Of a stretch of 64,000 nt of DNA, positions 36,830-48,362 are shown piece after piece. The notes beneath the pieces are model-generated. The model did not search any database, had not been told where the DNA came from, and saw only the letters and a list, made by a program, of their open reading frames with translations. A program made the position numbers and the translations under genes. The number at the start of each line of letters is the position of its first letter. Within the stretch, counting starts at the first letter, position 1. Source of the stretch: Lumnitzera littorea (Eukaryota; Streptophyta; Magnoliopsida; Myrtales; Combretaceae); the NCBI GenBank assembly GCA_024138015.1, contig JAMXBB010000011.1, forward strand, positions 74,738,199 through 74,802,198, in the 5' to 3' direction.

Positions 36830-39796
36830 TTTTTGAAGTACCCTAGTGTTTAAGGAGAGATTAATGATGTTGAAAGTGATGCTCATAGTCATGATCATGT
36901 TACTCAATAGACCCTACGAACTACTGATGAACAATTGCAAGACCTTGCTACTATTGTCGCCAGCCTAGCTATATCTAAATAGAAGGTAGTGAAGACTAAG
37001 TTGCTAGAGAGAATTGATGAACAAGGTTAAGATGTGAGAAGCAAGCTAAGAAGGTAAGTAGTTGAGCCTAGAGCACCAAAAGCAATTAACGTAAACTTAG
37101 CTCCACCCCGACATGTTGAGCGATTTGTAAGGAGGAGACTTGAGTTAAACAAAGCTAAAGAGTGTGGGGAGGAGGAGGAACAGTATGTAGGATTCGAAGA
37201 ATGCAAACTCTGTGCTCCTAGAAGAGTCGAGCATCTCAAAGTGCAGATTCCAAGTTTTTATGGATCTAGTAATGCTGATGACTACCTGGAATGGGAAGAG
37301 AAGATTGAGAAGATATTCGATTTCTATGATTATAAGGACTCGGTACGTATTCAAGTGGCTGCTTTAAAATTTTCTAGGTATATAGCAATGTAGTGAAAGC
37401 AATTACAAAATGTACGATAGTGAGCCCGATGTGAAATCCAAACTTGGAATGAGATTAAGAGAGTTCTAAGGAGTAGATTTGTTCCAAAATACAATGAGTA
37501 AGATACGTTTCGACGTCTCTAAGAACTCAGATAAGGTAGCCGATCTGTAGATGAATATGTCAAAGGGTTCCAGCTACTAATGATCCAATATGATGTCGAT
37601 GAACCTAAAGCACAAACAATAGCAAGGTTGATTTTTGGACTAAGGTTTGAGATTGGCAATATAGTAGAAGCGTATAGGCTTGAAAATCTGGATGAGACTA
37701 TCTAAGTAGCCCAAAGAGTCAAAAGGTAAAAGCTAAATCAGCTCAACCAAACATAAAGCAATCGACCTTGCTTACTAAGGAGAATTATCATATTAAGCTA
37801 AACTAAATATGACAGTACAATTCTGAGGTAGACCACCGAGGTCAGATGTCAAGTAGACTTAATGATGGTCGAAGAAAGACTAACGTCTAGGAGCTTAAGG
37901 TCAAGAAGTACTAAGGTTAAAGCTTAGGACAAAAGACTCGAGAAATCAAGTGTTTTAAGTGCCTTAGTTTTGGACATGTGGCTAGTTAGTGCCTAAACCG
38001 ATGTGCCATGATCATTAAGGGAGACAAGCCCCAGTTTGAAGTGGAGAGTGCTAATAAAGGAGAGGAAGAAGAAGTAGGTATTGACCAACTACTAAAAGAG
38101 TTTCAAGAAGATTCAAACACCATGACCCAACCTGAAATGAGAGACTACCGTATGGTTAAACAAAGATCTCTCAATACTTTTACCTCTAATGAGAATGAAC
38201 ACAGAGAGAGCCTCTTTCATATAAACTACCAAGTAAATGGCAAATTATGTACTCTATTCATTAATGGAGGGAGTAGTACCAATGCTATAGCACAAGGAGT
38301 AGTAAAGGCTCTGAAGTTGCCGACTTATCCTCACCTTAAACTCTACAAGATTCATTGGCTGAATGAAAAGAGAGGGTCTACCTGTTGTCGAGCAAGTCAA
38401 AGTGTTGATCACTATTAGCAATAAATACAAGGACAAAGTATTGTGTGATGTCCTACCAATGTGTGCCTCATACATATTGTTGGGCCAACCACAACTCTTT
38501 AATCGTAAGGTGCTCCATAATGGGTGTAAGAACACTTACATGTTCCAAAAGAACTAGAAGAAGATTCTAATGACCCCAATGAGCCCCAAAGAAGTTCAAG
38601 AGTCACAAGCGAAGATTACTAGATCATTATAGAGGAAGTCCTTAGTGATTTCCTTAGCCTAATTTTCTAAAAATGTTAAGACAGAAGAGTATGTACTCTT
38701 ATTAGTCAAAAGACAACTAGAGTTGAAGGAAGTTGGAGCCTTACCTGTTGAGGTACAGACATTGCTCCAAGAGTATGCCGACTTGTTTCCTATTAAGTTG
38801 CCAAGAGGTTTACCCCCTGTCCGAGGAATAGAACATTGCATCAATCTCTAACCTAGAGTTGCTCCACTAAACCAACCTGCCTATAGGCTCAACTTAAGGA
38901 GGCAACCGAGCTAAAGAAACAAGTAGATGAGTTAACTGAGCGTAGATATATCCAAGAGAGCATGAGCCCCTATGCAATAATAGCTGTCCTAGTGCCAAAG
39001 AAGGATGGCTCATGGAGAATGTGTATTGATATCCAAGCTATTAATAAGATCACTATTAAGCACCAATATTCGATCCCATGATTAGATGATATCCTAAATG
39101 AGTTGTATGTTGGGTGGATATTTTCGAAAGTTGATCTAAAGAGTGGCTACCACTAGATCGGAATGATGTCCAAGGATGAGAGGAAGACTACTTTAAAAAA
39201 AAAAGAAGGATGGCTTATTCGAGCAGTTGGTGATGCCATTTGGTCATACGAATGAGCTAAGCACTTTCATACGACTTATGAATCATGTTTTGAGATCTTT
39301 GATAGGAAAGTGTGTGGTTGTTTACTTTGACGACATTTTAGTGTATAATGCCAACTTTAACTCTCATGTCGAGCACTTGAATTCAATATTTGATATCCTT
39401 TGAGTTGAACAATTGTTCAGCAGTTTGAAAAAATGCGTATTTTATCAAAGCAAGGTAGTATTCCTCGGATTTATTGTTTCTAAAGGAGGAATCAAAGTTG
39501 ATGATGAAAAGACCCGAGCTATTCTCAAATGACCGACGTTGACTAATGTTACAAAAGTTAAGAGTTTTCATTATCTAGCTTCATTTTATCGAAGATTCAT
39601 TTGGAACTTTAATTCCATAGCTGCCCTATCAACTAAGCTCACCAAGAAGAACTCTAAATTCAAATAGTCCGAGAAAGCTCAAAAGAGTTTTGAAGAGATC
39701 AAATCCAAGTTAACCTCTGCCCTAATGTTAATACTGCCCAACTTTAGCAATGTTTTTTAGCTAAAACGTGATGCATTTGGAGTCGGCATTAGAGTT
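36830..39796 (+). pseudogene. Chromovirus-like Ty3/gypsy gag-pol relic, truncated
   Basis: Order seen: gag core (QIPSFYGSSNADDYLEWEEK at about 37243, then a VDEYVKGFQ-type stretch), a CCHC knuckle CFKCLSFGHVAS near 37951 whose final Cys follows a stop, a protease segment (LCTLFINGGSSTNAIAQ, with Asn where the catalytic Asp should be), a frameshift within the WLNE region at about 38362, an ILLGQPQLFNRKV motif (38476), and a reverse transcriptase from about 38850 with YFDDIL kept at about 39322. The RNase H part starts and then ends abruptly at 39796, where eIF3B-derived sequence begins. RNase H end, integrase and 3' LTR are missing. At least four stops in pol. Confidence 0.85.
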
Positions 39797-40705
39797 TTGA
39801 GGGCTTCCTTTTTTAGTCTTCACATCATTTCCTAAAAATCAAATATTAGTAATTATAGCAAAGGGATACTTAAATAGCAAATAGAATAACTCTAAAAGCA
39901 TGCACAAAGTGCTCTTACACATTCAAATGTAATTAAGAAAATGTTTACTAATTTTAAGTAAATTTCCCCGGCATTTATATGGACATAAAAAATCTTCACT
40001 CACTTAGGTCAGAAATTCTTAGAGTATAAGTAATATCCTCTATTTGTTGAACTATAATTAGAACTTATGATTAACGTCTTCACTAAGGTTTGAAATTTAG
40101 TGATCAGAATTTGGTGGATAGTTGATAAACCTGCTTTCAAAATCCCTATGATTTGTATTAATTGCATCCATCCACCCAAAAGTGAAAGAAGAATTGAACT
40201 TCTTGTGTATATATGAGTATAATAGACGTTGTTGTACTGTCATTTTGATTTCTGGTAAATGTTTTGATATTGTTATGTAATAATGAAAATGCAAAGAGTG
40301 ATTTTCATATCAAATATTTATCTTACATGTAATTGGAGAAGATATGGACGGCAATACCCTTAGAGAATAGCTAAACCTTATTTGAGTATATTACTTATTT
40401 CTACATGCTGGTTAACGGTTGTTCATTCTGGTTCATGATTAACCATTGTGATTTTCTCCCTGATAGATAAATAAGAGAAGGGGTAATCATGGCAGATGTC
40501 ATGATTGAAGAAGCGGTTGGATGCTTTGGGATAGATCTATCCTAAATAGATCTTGATAACATTCACCTCCCTTTTAGTGGTGGCTTAGGCATCATCAAGT
40601 TTGTTGTTTGGGTTTTAAGTTTGTTAATGATATATTATCATGTTTCTTTTTGCTTATGATGGGAAAACATCATAATATTGTGCTATAATTGGTTTTGTGA
40701 TGCAT
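39797..40705 (+). pseudogene. Duplicated eIF3B fragment (5' UTR intron, first coding exon, start of intron 1)
   Basis: It matches 59717-60615 in the same orientation, at roughly 93-95 percent by eye, over about 0.9 kb. The exon equivalent is 40489-40598. ATG is kept (MADVMIEEAV), but codon 19 is TAA (40543-40545), Gly-Arg-Leu is Gly-Cys-Phe, and the splice-donor GT is still there. Introns are included, so the copy was made from DNA, not from mRNA. It is bordered on the left by the broken end of one gypsy relic and on the right by an inverted scrap of another's LTR. No expression is expected. Confidence 0.92.
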
Positions 40706-40757
40706 ATTGAGTTATGCCGTGAGTCCTAGAAAGTTCCCTGGCGTGTCATATCCTTAA
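40706..40757 (-). repeat. Inverted fragment of the adjacent LTR
   Basis: About 52 bases (GTTATGCCGTGAGTCCTAGA and onward) are the reverse complement of the LTR stretch at 40836-40885 and of its sister at 51165-51220. It joins the eIF3B fragment to the truncated LTR. Confidence 0.8.
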
Positions 40758-42275
40758 AGAAAGTGATGGGAATCACGTGAAAATAGTAAAAACTAAAACA
40801 AGCAAACCTACAAACAACTCTTAGAATATGACGCACTAGGAAACTTCTGAAGACTTACGACACAACTCAATATGACGCATGAGATGGTCCAACTTGCCAC
40901 CTAGCCTTGCTTAAGGGTTAGGATAAGAGTGAGTAAGTAAACAAACTAACAAGAGCAATGCTCACAAAGAGTATATTCAATATTCTTCTATGAGATGATT
41001 GTGGCTATATGTACAATAAGTATTTATATTCGAAAAAACTAGGGTAACTTACCTAAAATGGAAAAAACTAAAAAGGGTAGTATCTAAAAGAAGTAATGTA
41101 CAAGGAATGGTAAGGGTCCAATTGAAAATACAATAAAAATGAGTATCTTGTATGGAGGATTCTATCACATGATTGCTCAGACACGTGGTTCCTTATGGAT
41201 GGATGGCTTTCTAGTAGCAAAGACAATTCTATACCATCAATCTAGTTTCTACTAAGCCAAGGTGTCAAGCACAGGTGGTAAGTCGACTATACCAAGCCAA
41301 TCAGTTAATTCTTTCGAGGTGAATTTGCCTCGAATGTATTCACTATGGCTCAAATTCAGGTTGATGAGCTAATGGTTAGATGAGCCAAGCTAATGCTTGA
41401 GTGTATTTTAGGTCGACAACTAGAGATGAATGATGAGTATGAGAGGGTTTGGCTCAACTAGGGCATCAGGTCAACTAGGGATGCCAATGGGCCTGGGTTT
41501 GGAATAGGTTTTGCAAAACTTGGACTTAACCTGCTACCTTATAGGGCTTTCAAAACCCTATAAGCTATCCTAAAAGGTTTTTACCCTGTTTTCAGAACTC
41601 ATCTCTATAAAGTTTTGTGAAACTCGTTAAAAACTTAACCCGACCTACTTCATTAATACTAAGAAAAATTAAAAAAAATTGATTTGCGGGTGTACGTAAA
41701 AAATTAAATGAAATAACGTATGGATTGTTTTAAATAATAAAACAAATGGTATATGATTATTCAAACTAAACCAACTCCTTTTTATTTTAAATTAATACAT
41801 GATTGATGAAAAAGAGATGGATAGGGATCGAGAAATGTGGCCGACTGGTTAAGAGAACGAATAAAGGCAGGAGAAAAGAGTCACAAAAAGTATAAGAGAG
41901 AGAAAGAAATGGGTTATGGTTTTCTCGAAAGACAAAGCATGAAAGGGATAAGATGTTGTTTATTAATTATTATGTTTTATCATTTATAGCTAATATTAAA
42001 TTACTAATATCATATTATTATTTTTAATCTGGTTCAGGTTTTCCATTAGATTTTTTCTAAATCTTAATACTCGACCTAAAACCTTATAAGGTTCTTAGTG
42101 AATCGAGCAGGTCAAAAACCTTATAATGACTTACCTAGTGGCATCCCTAAGGTCAATAGATTATAGCAACTCAAACTCCTCAATGGTAAGTTGTAAGGAA
42201 AGAATTTTTCTAGCCATACTTTCCATCCCTCAGGTTCTGGTTCATGTCAAAGGTCCAGTGGTTTGATTCCTATCA
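40758..42275 (-). repeat. 3' LTR of the minus-strand gypsy element, truncated
   Basis: Homologous to 51113-51886. It starts on the minus strand with TGATAGGAATCAAACC, preceded by the purine-rich AACGGGGA. The first 75 bases next to the primer-site end of the sister LTR have no counterpart here, because the end is replaced by the inverted scrap and the eIF3B fragment. A 674-bp hAT element sits inside. Confidence 0.85.
41476..42149 (+). mobile_element. Non-autonomous hAT element
   Basis: Terminal inverted repeats TAGGGATGCCA and TGGCATCCCTA with an 8-bp target duplication AGGTCAAC (41468-41475) and AGGTCAAT (42150-42157). The sister LTR near 51768 reads CAGGTCAGCAGATTAC without insert, an empty-site confirmation. 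The start TAGGGATGCCAATGGGCC is typical of plant Ac-like hAT ends. CTTATAAGG/CCTATAAG motifs recur near both ends. No transposase ORF. Confidence 0.92.
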
Positions 42276-42289
42276 TCCCCGTTAAGTTG

Positions 42290-43675
42290 ATTGGGATTTA
42301 GGATCAAATCTAGCTAGTCCTCGTCCAAGTTTTCCTCGAGTAAGTACATGCTAAGGTCAGTTACATTAAATACATCAAACACTTCGAAGTCTTCTAGAAG
42401 CTCAAGTTGGTATGCGTTGTTGTTGATCTTCTAAAGTTTTCTAAATGGTCCTTTGACTTTGGCAGATAGCTTGTTCTTCCTCTTATAAGGGAATCTATCC
42501 TTACTCAGGAAAAGTTAAATGAATCCAGATTTAGGGCAAGAAAAATGAAGTTGCTGATGTTTTGTAGAAGATAATGTTGCCATATATGAAGAGCTCCAAC
42601 TAGGGCCAAAAGTTATTTATCATAAACAGAATAGTTTAATTGTGCTCCTTTGAGCTTCTCGCTGTGATAAATAATAGGTCGGCCTTCTTGTATCAACACA
42701 GCTACAATGCTGATACCTAAGGCATCGCATTCAAGCTTAAATACCCTATCAAAGTTTGGTAGAGTTAATACCAGTGCTAAGGTCAACTTCGCTTTTACCT
42801 CAGCAAAACTCTTCTCTTCTTTCTCTCTTCACTTGAACTCTACATTCTTCTCTGTTAGCTCAATCAGAGGTGCTACAATTGTACTGAATCCTTGGATAAA
42901 GTGTTGGTAAAATGATGCTAATTCATGAAAACTTCTCGCCTTAGTACATGAGGTCAAGGTCGGCCACTCAACAATAGCTCTTACCTTTTCTTCATATACG
43001 TTCAATCCTCTTCCTCCAACCACATATCGTAGGAAAATCACTTCTTCCTGATAGAAACAACCTTTCTTCAAGTTTCCAAACAACCTATTTACCCAAAGGA
43101 CATTAAAAATAGCTCTGAGATATTTAGTGTGCTTTGCTAGGTTAGCACTATAGATAAGGATGTTGTCAAAGTAGATAACAACAAACTTTTCGATGAAATC
43201 TCTCAATACATGATTCATTAGTCTCATGAAAGTGCTTAGGGCATTTGATAGCCTGAAAAGCATGATCATCCATTCATATAGGCCGTGTCGGGTCTTAAAA
43301 GTAGTTTTCCATTCATCCCTTGCCTAATTTGAATCTGGTGGTATCTAGACTTCAAATCAATCTTGTCGAACACTTTTACACCACTTAGTTCATCCAACAT
43401 ATTGTCTAGCCTTGGGATGTGGTACCTATACTTGATCTTAATCTTGTTGACAGCTTTGTTGTCCACATATATAAGCCAAGTTCCATCCTTCTTTGGTATA
43501 AGCAACATAGGTACAACACATGGACTAAGACTCTTCATCACATAACCCTTTTCCAAAAGTCCATTGACTTGTCTTTGGAGCTTAGTGCCTTGCTTGGGAT
43601 TCATCCAATACACTGGCTTATTTGGTAAGGTAGTGCCGGACATTAAGTCAATGTAGTGTTAAATGCCTCAAAAGG
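42290..43675 (-). pseudogene. Gypsy pol relic: reverse transcriptase and C-terminal tail
   Basis: The open parts on the minus strand are 43643-43266 (NPKQGTKLQRQVNGLLEKGY ... PKKDGTWLIYVDNKAVNKI ... RLDNMLDELSGVKVFDKIDL) and 43269-42829 (LSNALSTFMRLMNHVLRDF ... thumb). They overlap in different frames, so one shift separates palm from fingers. The active-site box reads YFDNIL, the second catalytic Asp being Asn. RNase H is only a start (WPTLTSCTKARSFHELASFY...), then integrase is deleted, and at about 42500-42320 the tail KINNNAYQLELLEDFEVFDV ... is seen just before the 3' LTR. Confidence 0.87.
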
Positions 43676-43680
43676 GTAAT

Positions 43681-46600
43681 TGTGAGCCGTTGAAATCGCA
43701 TTTAGAACAACCGAATCCAGATTTAGGGCTTCTAAGAAAACTTATCCGATTAAGCCCAAATTTTACGATTAAGATAGAAAAGTTAGTTGAAGTCACTCGG
43801 TGAAGTTAAATTTAAAAAATAATGGCCCAATATCCCAATTTTATCTTTAGAAATGTAATTATTCAATATAAAATAAAAATAATTGAAACCCCTGAAATCG
43901 AGCTTAGAATGCAACAAGGACATAGAGACAAGTTAATTAGGCCATAAACATAAAGAATATAGCATAACAAATACTATGAGTATACATGTATTTTTATGTG
44001 TGTATCTGGTATATATAATAATTATACCGGTAAATTAACCCAAAATTATATAATTATATATAATATGTGATAAACTCATAAAGATAAGTAAGAAATATAT
44101 CTTAAAAATAAAAGATATACTAGAAACATGGTTATATGTACGTAACAACTTATTATGTGTAATATATATAGAGGATATATACATGTATATTAATAAAATA
44201 ACTAAATACTAATATAATATGCCTAAACTACTTAAATTATACTAAAATAATAGCAAAGCCTATCTAATATTTAACAAAATAGTTGGAAAAAATCGAGAAT
44301 CAAGTGTACCTTCCTCTTATTAAACTAACATTCTGAATCAAAAGTAAATTGGATAAGAATATGACACCTCTTACTTGCTATAATGAGAAAAAAAATACAA
44401 AGAAAATTTGTTATGGCAAAATCTAACCCTATAGATAGCAAACTACTTTAGAACTTCAATAGTTTAGCAAATTGAAACCTAGGATAGAGAGAGGAAAAAT
44501 TTTAGAAACTAGAAATAATTTAGAAAAAAATTACAAAAATAGAGCACCCTACTAAGCTTATGCAGTCCCTTGGCCTTCCAATGACTCACTATGAAATCCT
44601 TTTGGCCACCATTAGTCCACTCCATGCTTAGGTTTTCTGATAGCCATTTACCACCCAATGGCCATTGAAGATCCGATGAATAAGCGAGTTAAATTTTTGC
44701 CCTGTTTTTTTATTAAATTTTAAAAATGATCAAATCGACCTAGAAAATTATGAAAAATTTTAGTTTTAGGTTATTTTAGATATACTTTCGTATGATATTT
44801 TTATTTTTGTAAAATTTATAAAATTTGGTGTACTTGCTTAAAAAGGTTACTATTCATTCGAATTTTAACTTTTAAAATATACTAAATGATATAGTTTCTA
44901 GCTCAAAATTTTTATGTAGAATACATATGATGTGTATTTAATTTCCATTTAGCCATATTTTTAATTAAATTATTTTTTACATTTAATGAAATTTTTTGCC
45001 CTTTAAATAGGATAAAATGATGAAATAAATATGTTTTTATGAAATTAATTGATGGAAATGATAGATACTAACTTCTGGTGAATTGTAATGATGTTAGGAT
45101 ATATTGAAAATAATTTTATATAAAAAGGATAATATTTAGTTAATTAAATGCAATTTAGGGGTAAAATTGTAATTTCGAGCATATAAGCGATAAACCGATA
45201 GCATAAAACCAAGTAATGACTAAATTCCAAGTTTTTTTAAGAGTCTATAAAAATTTTCAAAAAATTATTTGGTGACCTTAACTATTTATTATGAATTTAC
45301 ATAGTAAAATAACTTAAATTACAAACTAGGGCACGTTTATAGTGATAATAAGCTAAAATGTAATAAAAATATAAATAAGAACTATACATATACAAATTTG
45401 ATAAAAATTGAATTTTTAACATATTTAATGATAGTTTTATGATTGAGTTATGATATATACATATTAGGGTAAAATAATATCCATATTATTAAGTTATATT
45501 AACAAATTATATAAAATATAGTTTAATTACATAAAATAAGTATAATATGATAATACTTATTATAGGTATGTATAAGTATATTAGAAACTCGAATAACTTT
45601 TTTAGAAGTCATCTTTCAAATTAGAACCTGTAATACGTATCATTAGGTATATATGAACCTAATGGCATTACTTTTACTAAAATTGAATAATCCCAGGTAA
45701 TATAACCTATATCTTTATAATATTACAAGAATTTACATATTACGATAACCTTATCATAATTGAAACATAATTTAACTAATTAAAAGTATGTTTCGATACG
45801 ATCGAAGCGATATATTATACGTAATAGTATAACTATGTATATTATCAATACTTAATAACTTAACTTAACTTATATAATAAAACTATATTTCATTATATAA
45901 GGAAAATAATAATATACTTTAGATATATTTATATATATGTAACTTTTTAACGAAATACAGATAAATAGAACCCTAACATTTTCATAATTCTTACAAAAAA
46001 TAAATCTAGGCTTTGTATATATATAAGGTCTCTTAGTGAACAAAGTGTCAAAAACACGAGTCTTCCATAGTGAGCGTTTGGATAGGTAAGTTAGGATCAT
46101 GGCTTTACTACTTATTAAAACATTGTTTTAAGGTATCTAGAGGTTTAAGAGTACTTCTGATTGTAGTTGCAAATTAGCTGTCCGTACACATGCCATGTAT
46201 GTAGTTGATATTCTAATTGTGATAAGAGTTAAGCTCCTTAGTATGCTGCTATGCATGATTTCACAGCCTTGTATTTTGTGAACTTGTTTGGCCACCATTA
46301 AATGGAATTAAAAATGATATGACTGCTAACTTAACTACACATGCATAGCAACCGTTAAGAGAACAATTAAGAGTGTCAGGTCAAATACCAATTTCCTTCG
46401 ATAAGGATAGCTGAAATGGTTTTTTCCCCATCCTTAGTCAAACTAAGTAACATACGAGAAGATCGTGGCAAAGGTAGGGCTGTAGTTCGAAAGTGGTCAC
46501 GCAAAGAGGGTGTTCTCTATTGCACAAGCTTGGGTTTGGTCTAATTTTAAGTCTCGAAAAACTCTTCAATCCGGATTAAAGCGGATGTAATTTCTTTAAC

Positions 46601-47233
46601 CTCATAATCGACTGGATAACATTATGCAATGTTTCAAGTGATTGATTGCATTGTATTTCGTTATAAATGATGACCTTGTTTGTGATTGTATGGTACTTTT
46701 CTGATTCTATCCCACTTACTGAGCTAGTTGTGCTTACATCTCCATAAACTTTTTTACAAGTAAGGAGTGAAGGTCAAGATGTTCAAATATCATCACCTTA
46801 GGTTAGTGTGTAGTTAACTAAGAAAGTAAGGAATGAAGAATCCACTAAATCTAGATTTTTTACTTTTCTTTTGAGTTTTGAGGAAACTAATTGAGAATTT
46901 CCTAGGATGCCTACTACTTTCATGTCTTATTGGAAAAAAACTTTAAGACCTGTAGCTTTTGGCAAACTTTTATTATAAATTATAACATTAGATGTAAAAC
47001 ATTTATGTAAATACTGTTGTATTATTAGACAACAGATCATACAGAATAGGTATTTTGAAAACCTATATCACAAGTTTAATCATTAATAGGTATCAGACTA
47101 GATGCTTTAAGCTGGTTGAGTTATATATGCCTTATGTGAACTATGTTTACTATAGCAGCTATGAGGTTAATTTCTATCTTAGGTTAGTTTATATAGCAAG
47201 ACTGTTATGACTTCCCTTGTTCGAGGCATGAAA
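43681..47233 (+). mobile_element. Solo LTR B2, 3.55 kb, nested in the gypsy pol
   Basis: A perfect 5-bp duplication GTAAT (43676-43680 and 47234-47238) flanks it, and removing it brings the host element's pre-RT and RT segments back into one reading frame. It starts TGTGAGCCGTTG; the terminal CA has decayed. It is homologous (inverted) to B1 over its full length. A TATCCCACTTACTGAGC box near 46710 and a CT-rich 3' part are like long plant gypsy LTRs. No internal domains. At about 47091 a GGTATCAGAC motif is internal to the LTR. Confidence 0.9.
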
Positions 47234-47238
47234 GTAAT

Positions 47239-47430
47239 CCCTTGGGTAACTATTTAGGAAATAGGTCGACATATTCATCCAGTAGCTCCTTGACTTCCAA
47301 AGGTAGTTTACCCTGTTCCCTCAATTCTAGAAGTCGCCTGATCAATAAAAAAGTTAATACGTCGACCTTAAGAGATTTTCGAAGTTTGGCTCTACTTAAC
47401 ATTGAAGCCTTCTTTGATCCTTAAGCAAGT
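47239..47430 (-). pseudogene. Gypsy protease-RT linker fragment
   Basis: The minus strand reads LELREQGKLPLEVKELLDEY and then VDLFPK, a stop and LPKGL, the conserved stretch directly before RT in chromovirus-type pol. The plus-strand relic has the matching ELKEVGALPVEVQTLLQEYA near 38730. It continues into RT at 43675 across solo LTR B2. Confidence 0.8.
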
Positions 47431-48357
47431 TTAGCTTGCTAACTTGACTTGGCCTGTTTCTTCTTTGTCTCTCTAAGTCAACTCATTAGAGGTCGAGTCG
47501 ACCTGTTTCTTCTCTGTCTCTTCACTCGTTGGGCTATTCGTATAGCCCCATCTAATGTAGTGAATTGTTGAAGTTCCATAATATCTCGCAAGTCACTCCT
47601 CAATCCATTCAGAAACCTAGACATTGTTCATGTTGATGGTTCTTCTACTTCACAACGAATTATGAATATTTGGAACTCCTAAACATACTCATCAATAGTT
47701 CGACTTCCTTGTCTCAACTCTTTTAACCGACTAAAAGTATCTTATAAATAAGTATCCTCCATGAATTTATTTTTAAGTATCCTCTTCATCTCAGGCTAAG
47801 TATTCACTTCTTTGTATCTTTTTCATCTTCTCAAGATTTGGAAGTTCTTCCATCACATCACAGCATATCCTAAGAACTAAACAGCAGCAATTCTCACTTT
47901 CTCTCGATCTTTGTACTTGTAATAATAAAAAAAACAATCAACCTTCTCCTCCCAATCTAAATAATCATCTGCACTCCTAAAGCTATTAAAGCTCGAAATC
48001 TAAAGCTTCACAAGGTCAACAGCTCGAGATACTTGACTTCGCTCCTCGTTTTCTTCAAACTCTTCTTCTCCTTCATTATCCATATTAGCTAAGTCAATCC
48101 TTCTTCAAACTCATCCTCCAATTCCTCTACCTCAAACTTGTTGAGTTGGGTCCTATCCTCTAGCTGGTCGAGTAATTCGTAGAGTGTTCTATACAACTTC
48201 AGTAAGTCGATAGGCCATTGCATAAATAGCTCTAGTTAAGTTAGTTATGAGGTTAGCTACCTTATCTAGTCGTTTGTTTATACTCCTAAGGGTGCCTTAA
48301 GGCTGTCGGCCATGGTAGACAATATTATTTTTGTTACCCCCAATACCATCATTAACA
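47431..48357 (-). pseudogene. Gypsy gag relic
   Basis: The start is probably ATG at 48313 on the minus strand (MADSLK). The coiled-coil/capsid part passes a SPSSFRSADDYLDWEEKVD-like stretch near 47950, then QGSRTIDEYV, a stop, EFQIFIIRCEVEEPST (about 47700-47640) and MSRFLNGLRSDLRDIMELQQ (about 47625-47565), the conserved gag motif of plant chromoviruses. The zinc knuckle and protease that should follow are absent; instead a 25-30 base repeat built on GACAAAGAAGAAACAGG leads into the pre-RT fragment. Several stops. Confidence 0.78.
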
Positions 48358-48362
48358 CTTAG

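Noticed and set aside
47091..47102. GGTATCAGACTA as a primer binding site defining an LTR end
   Set aside because: The GTAAT duplication and the restored host frame put the LTR end at 47233, so this motif is internal to LTR B2.
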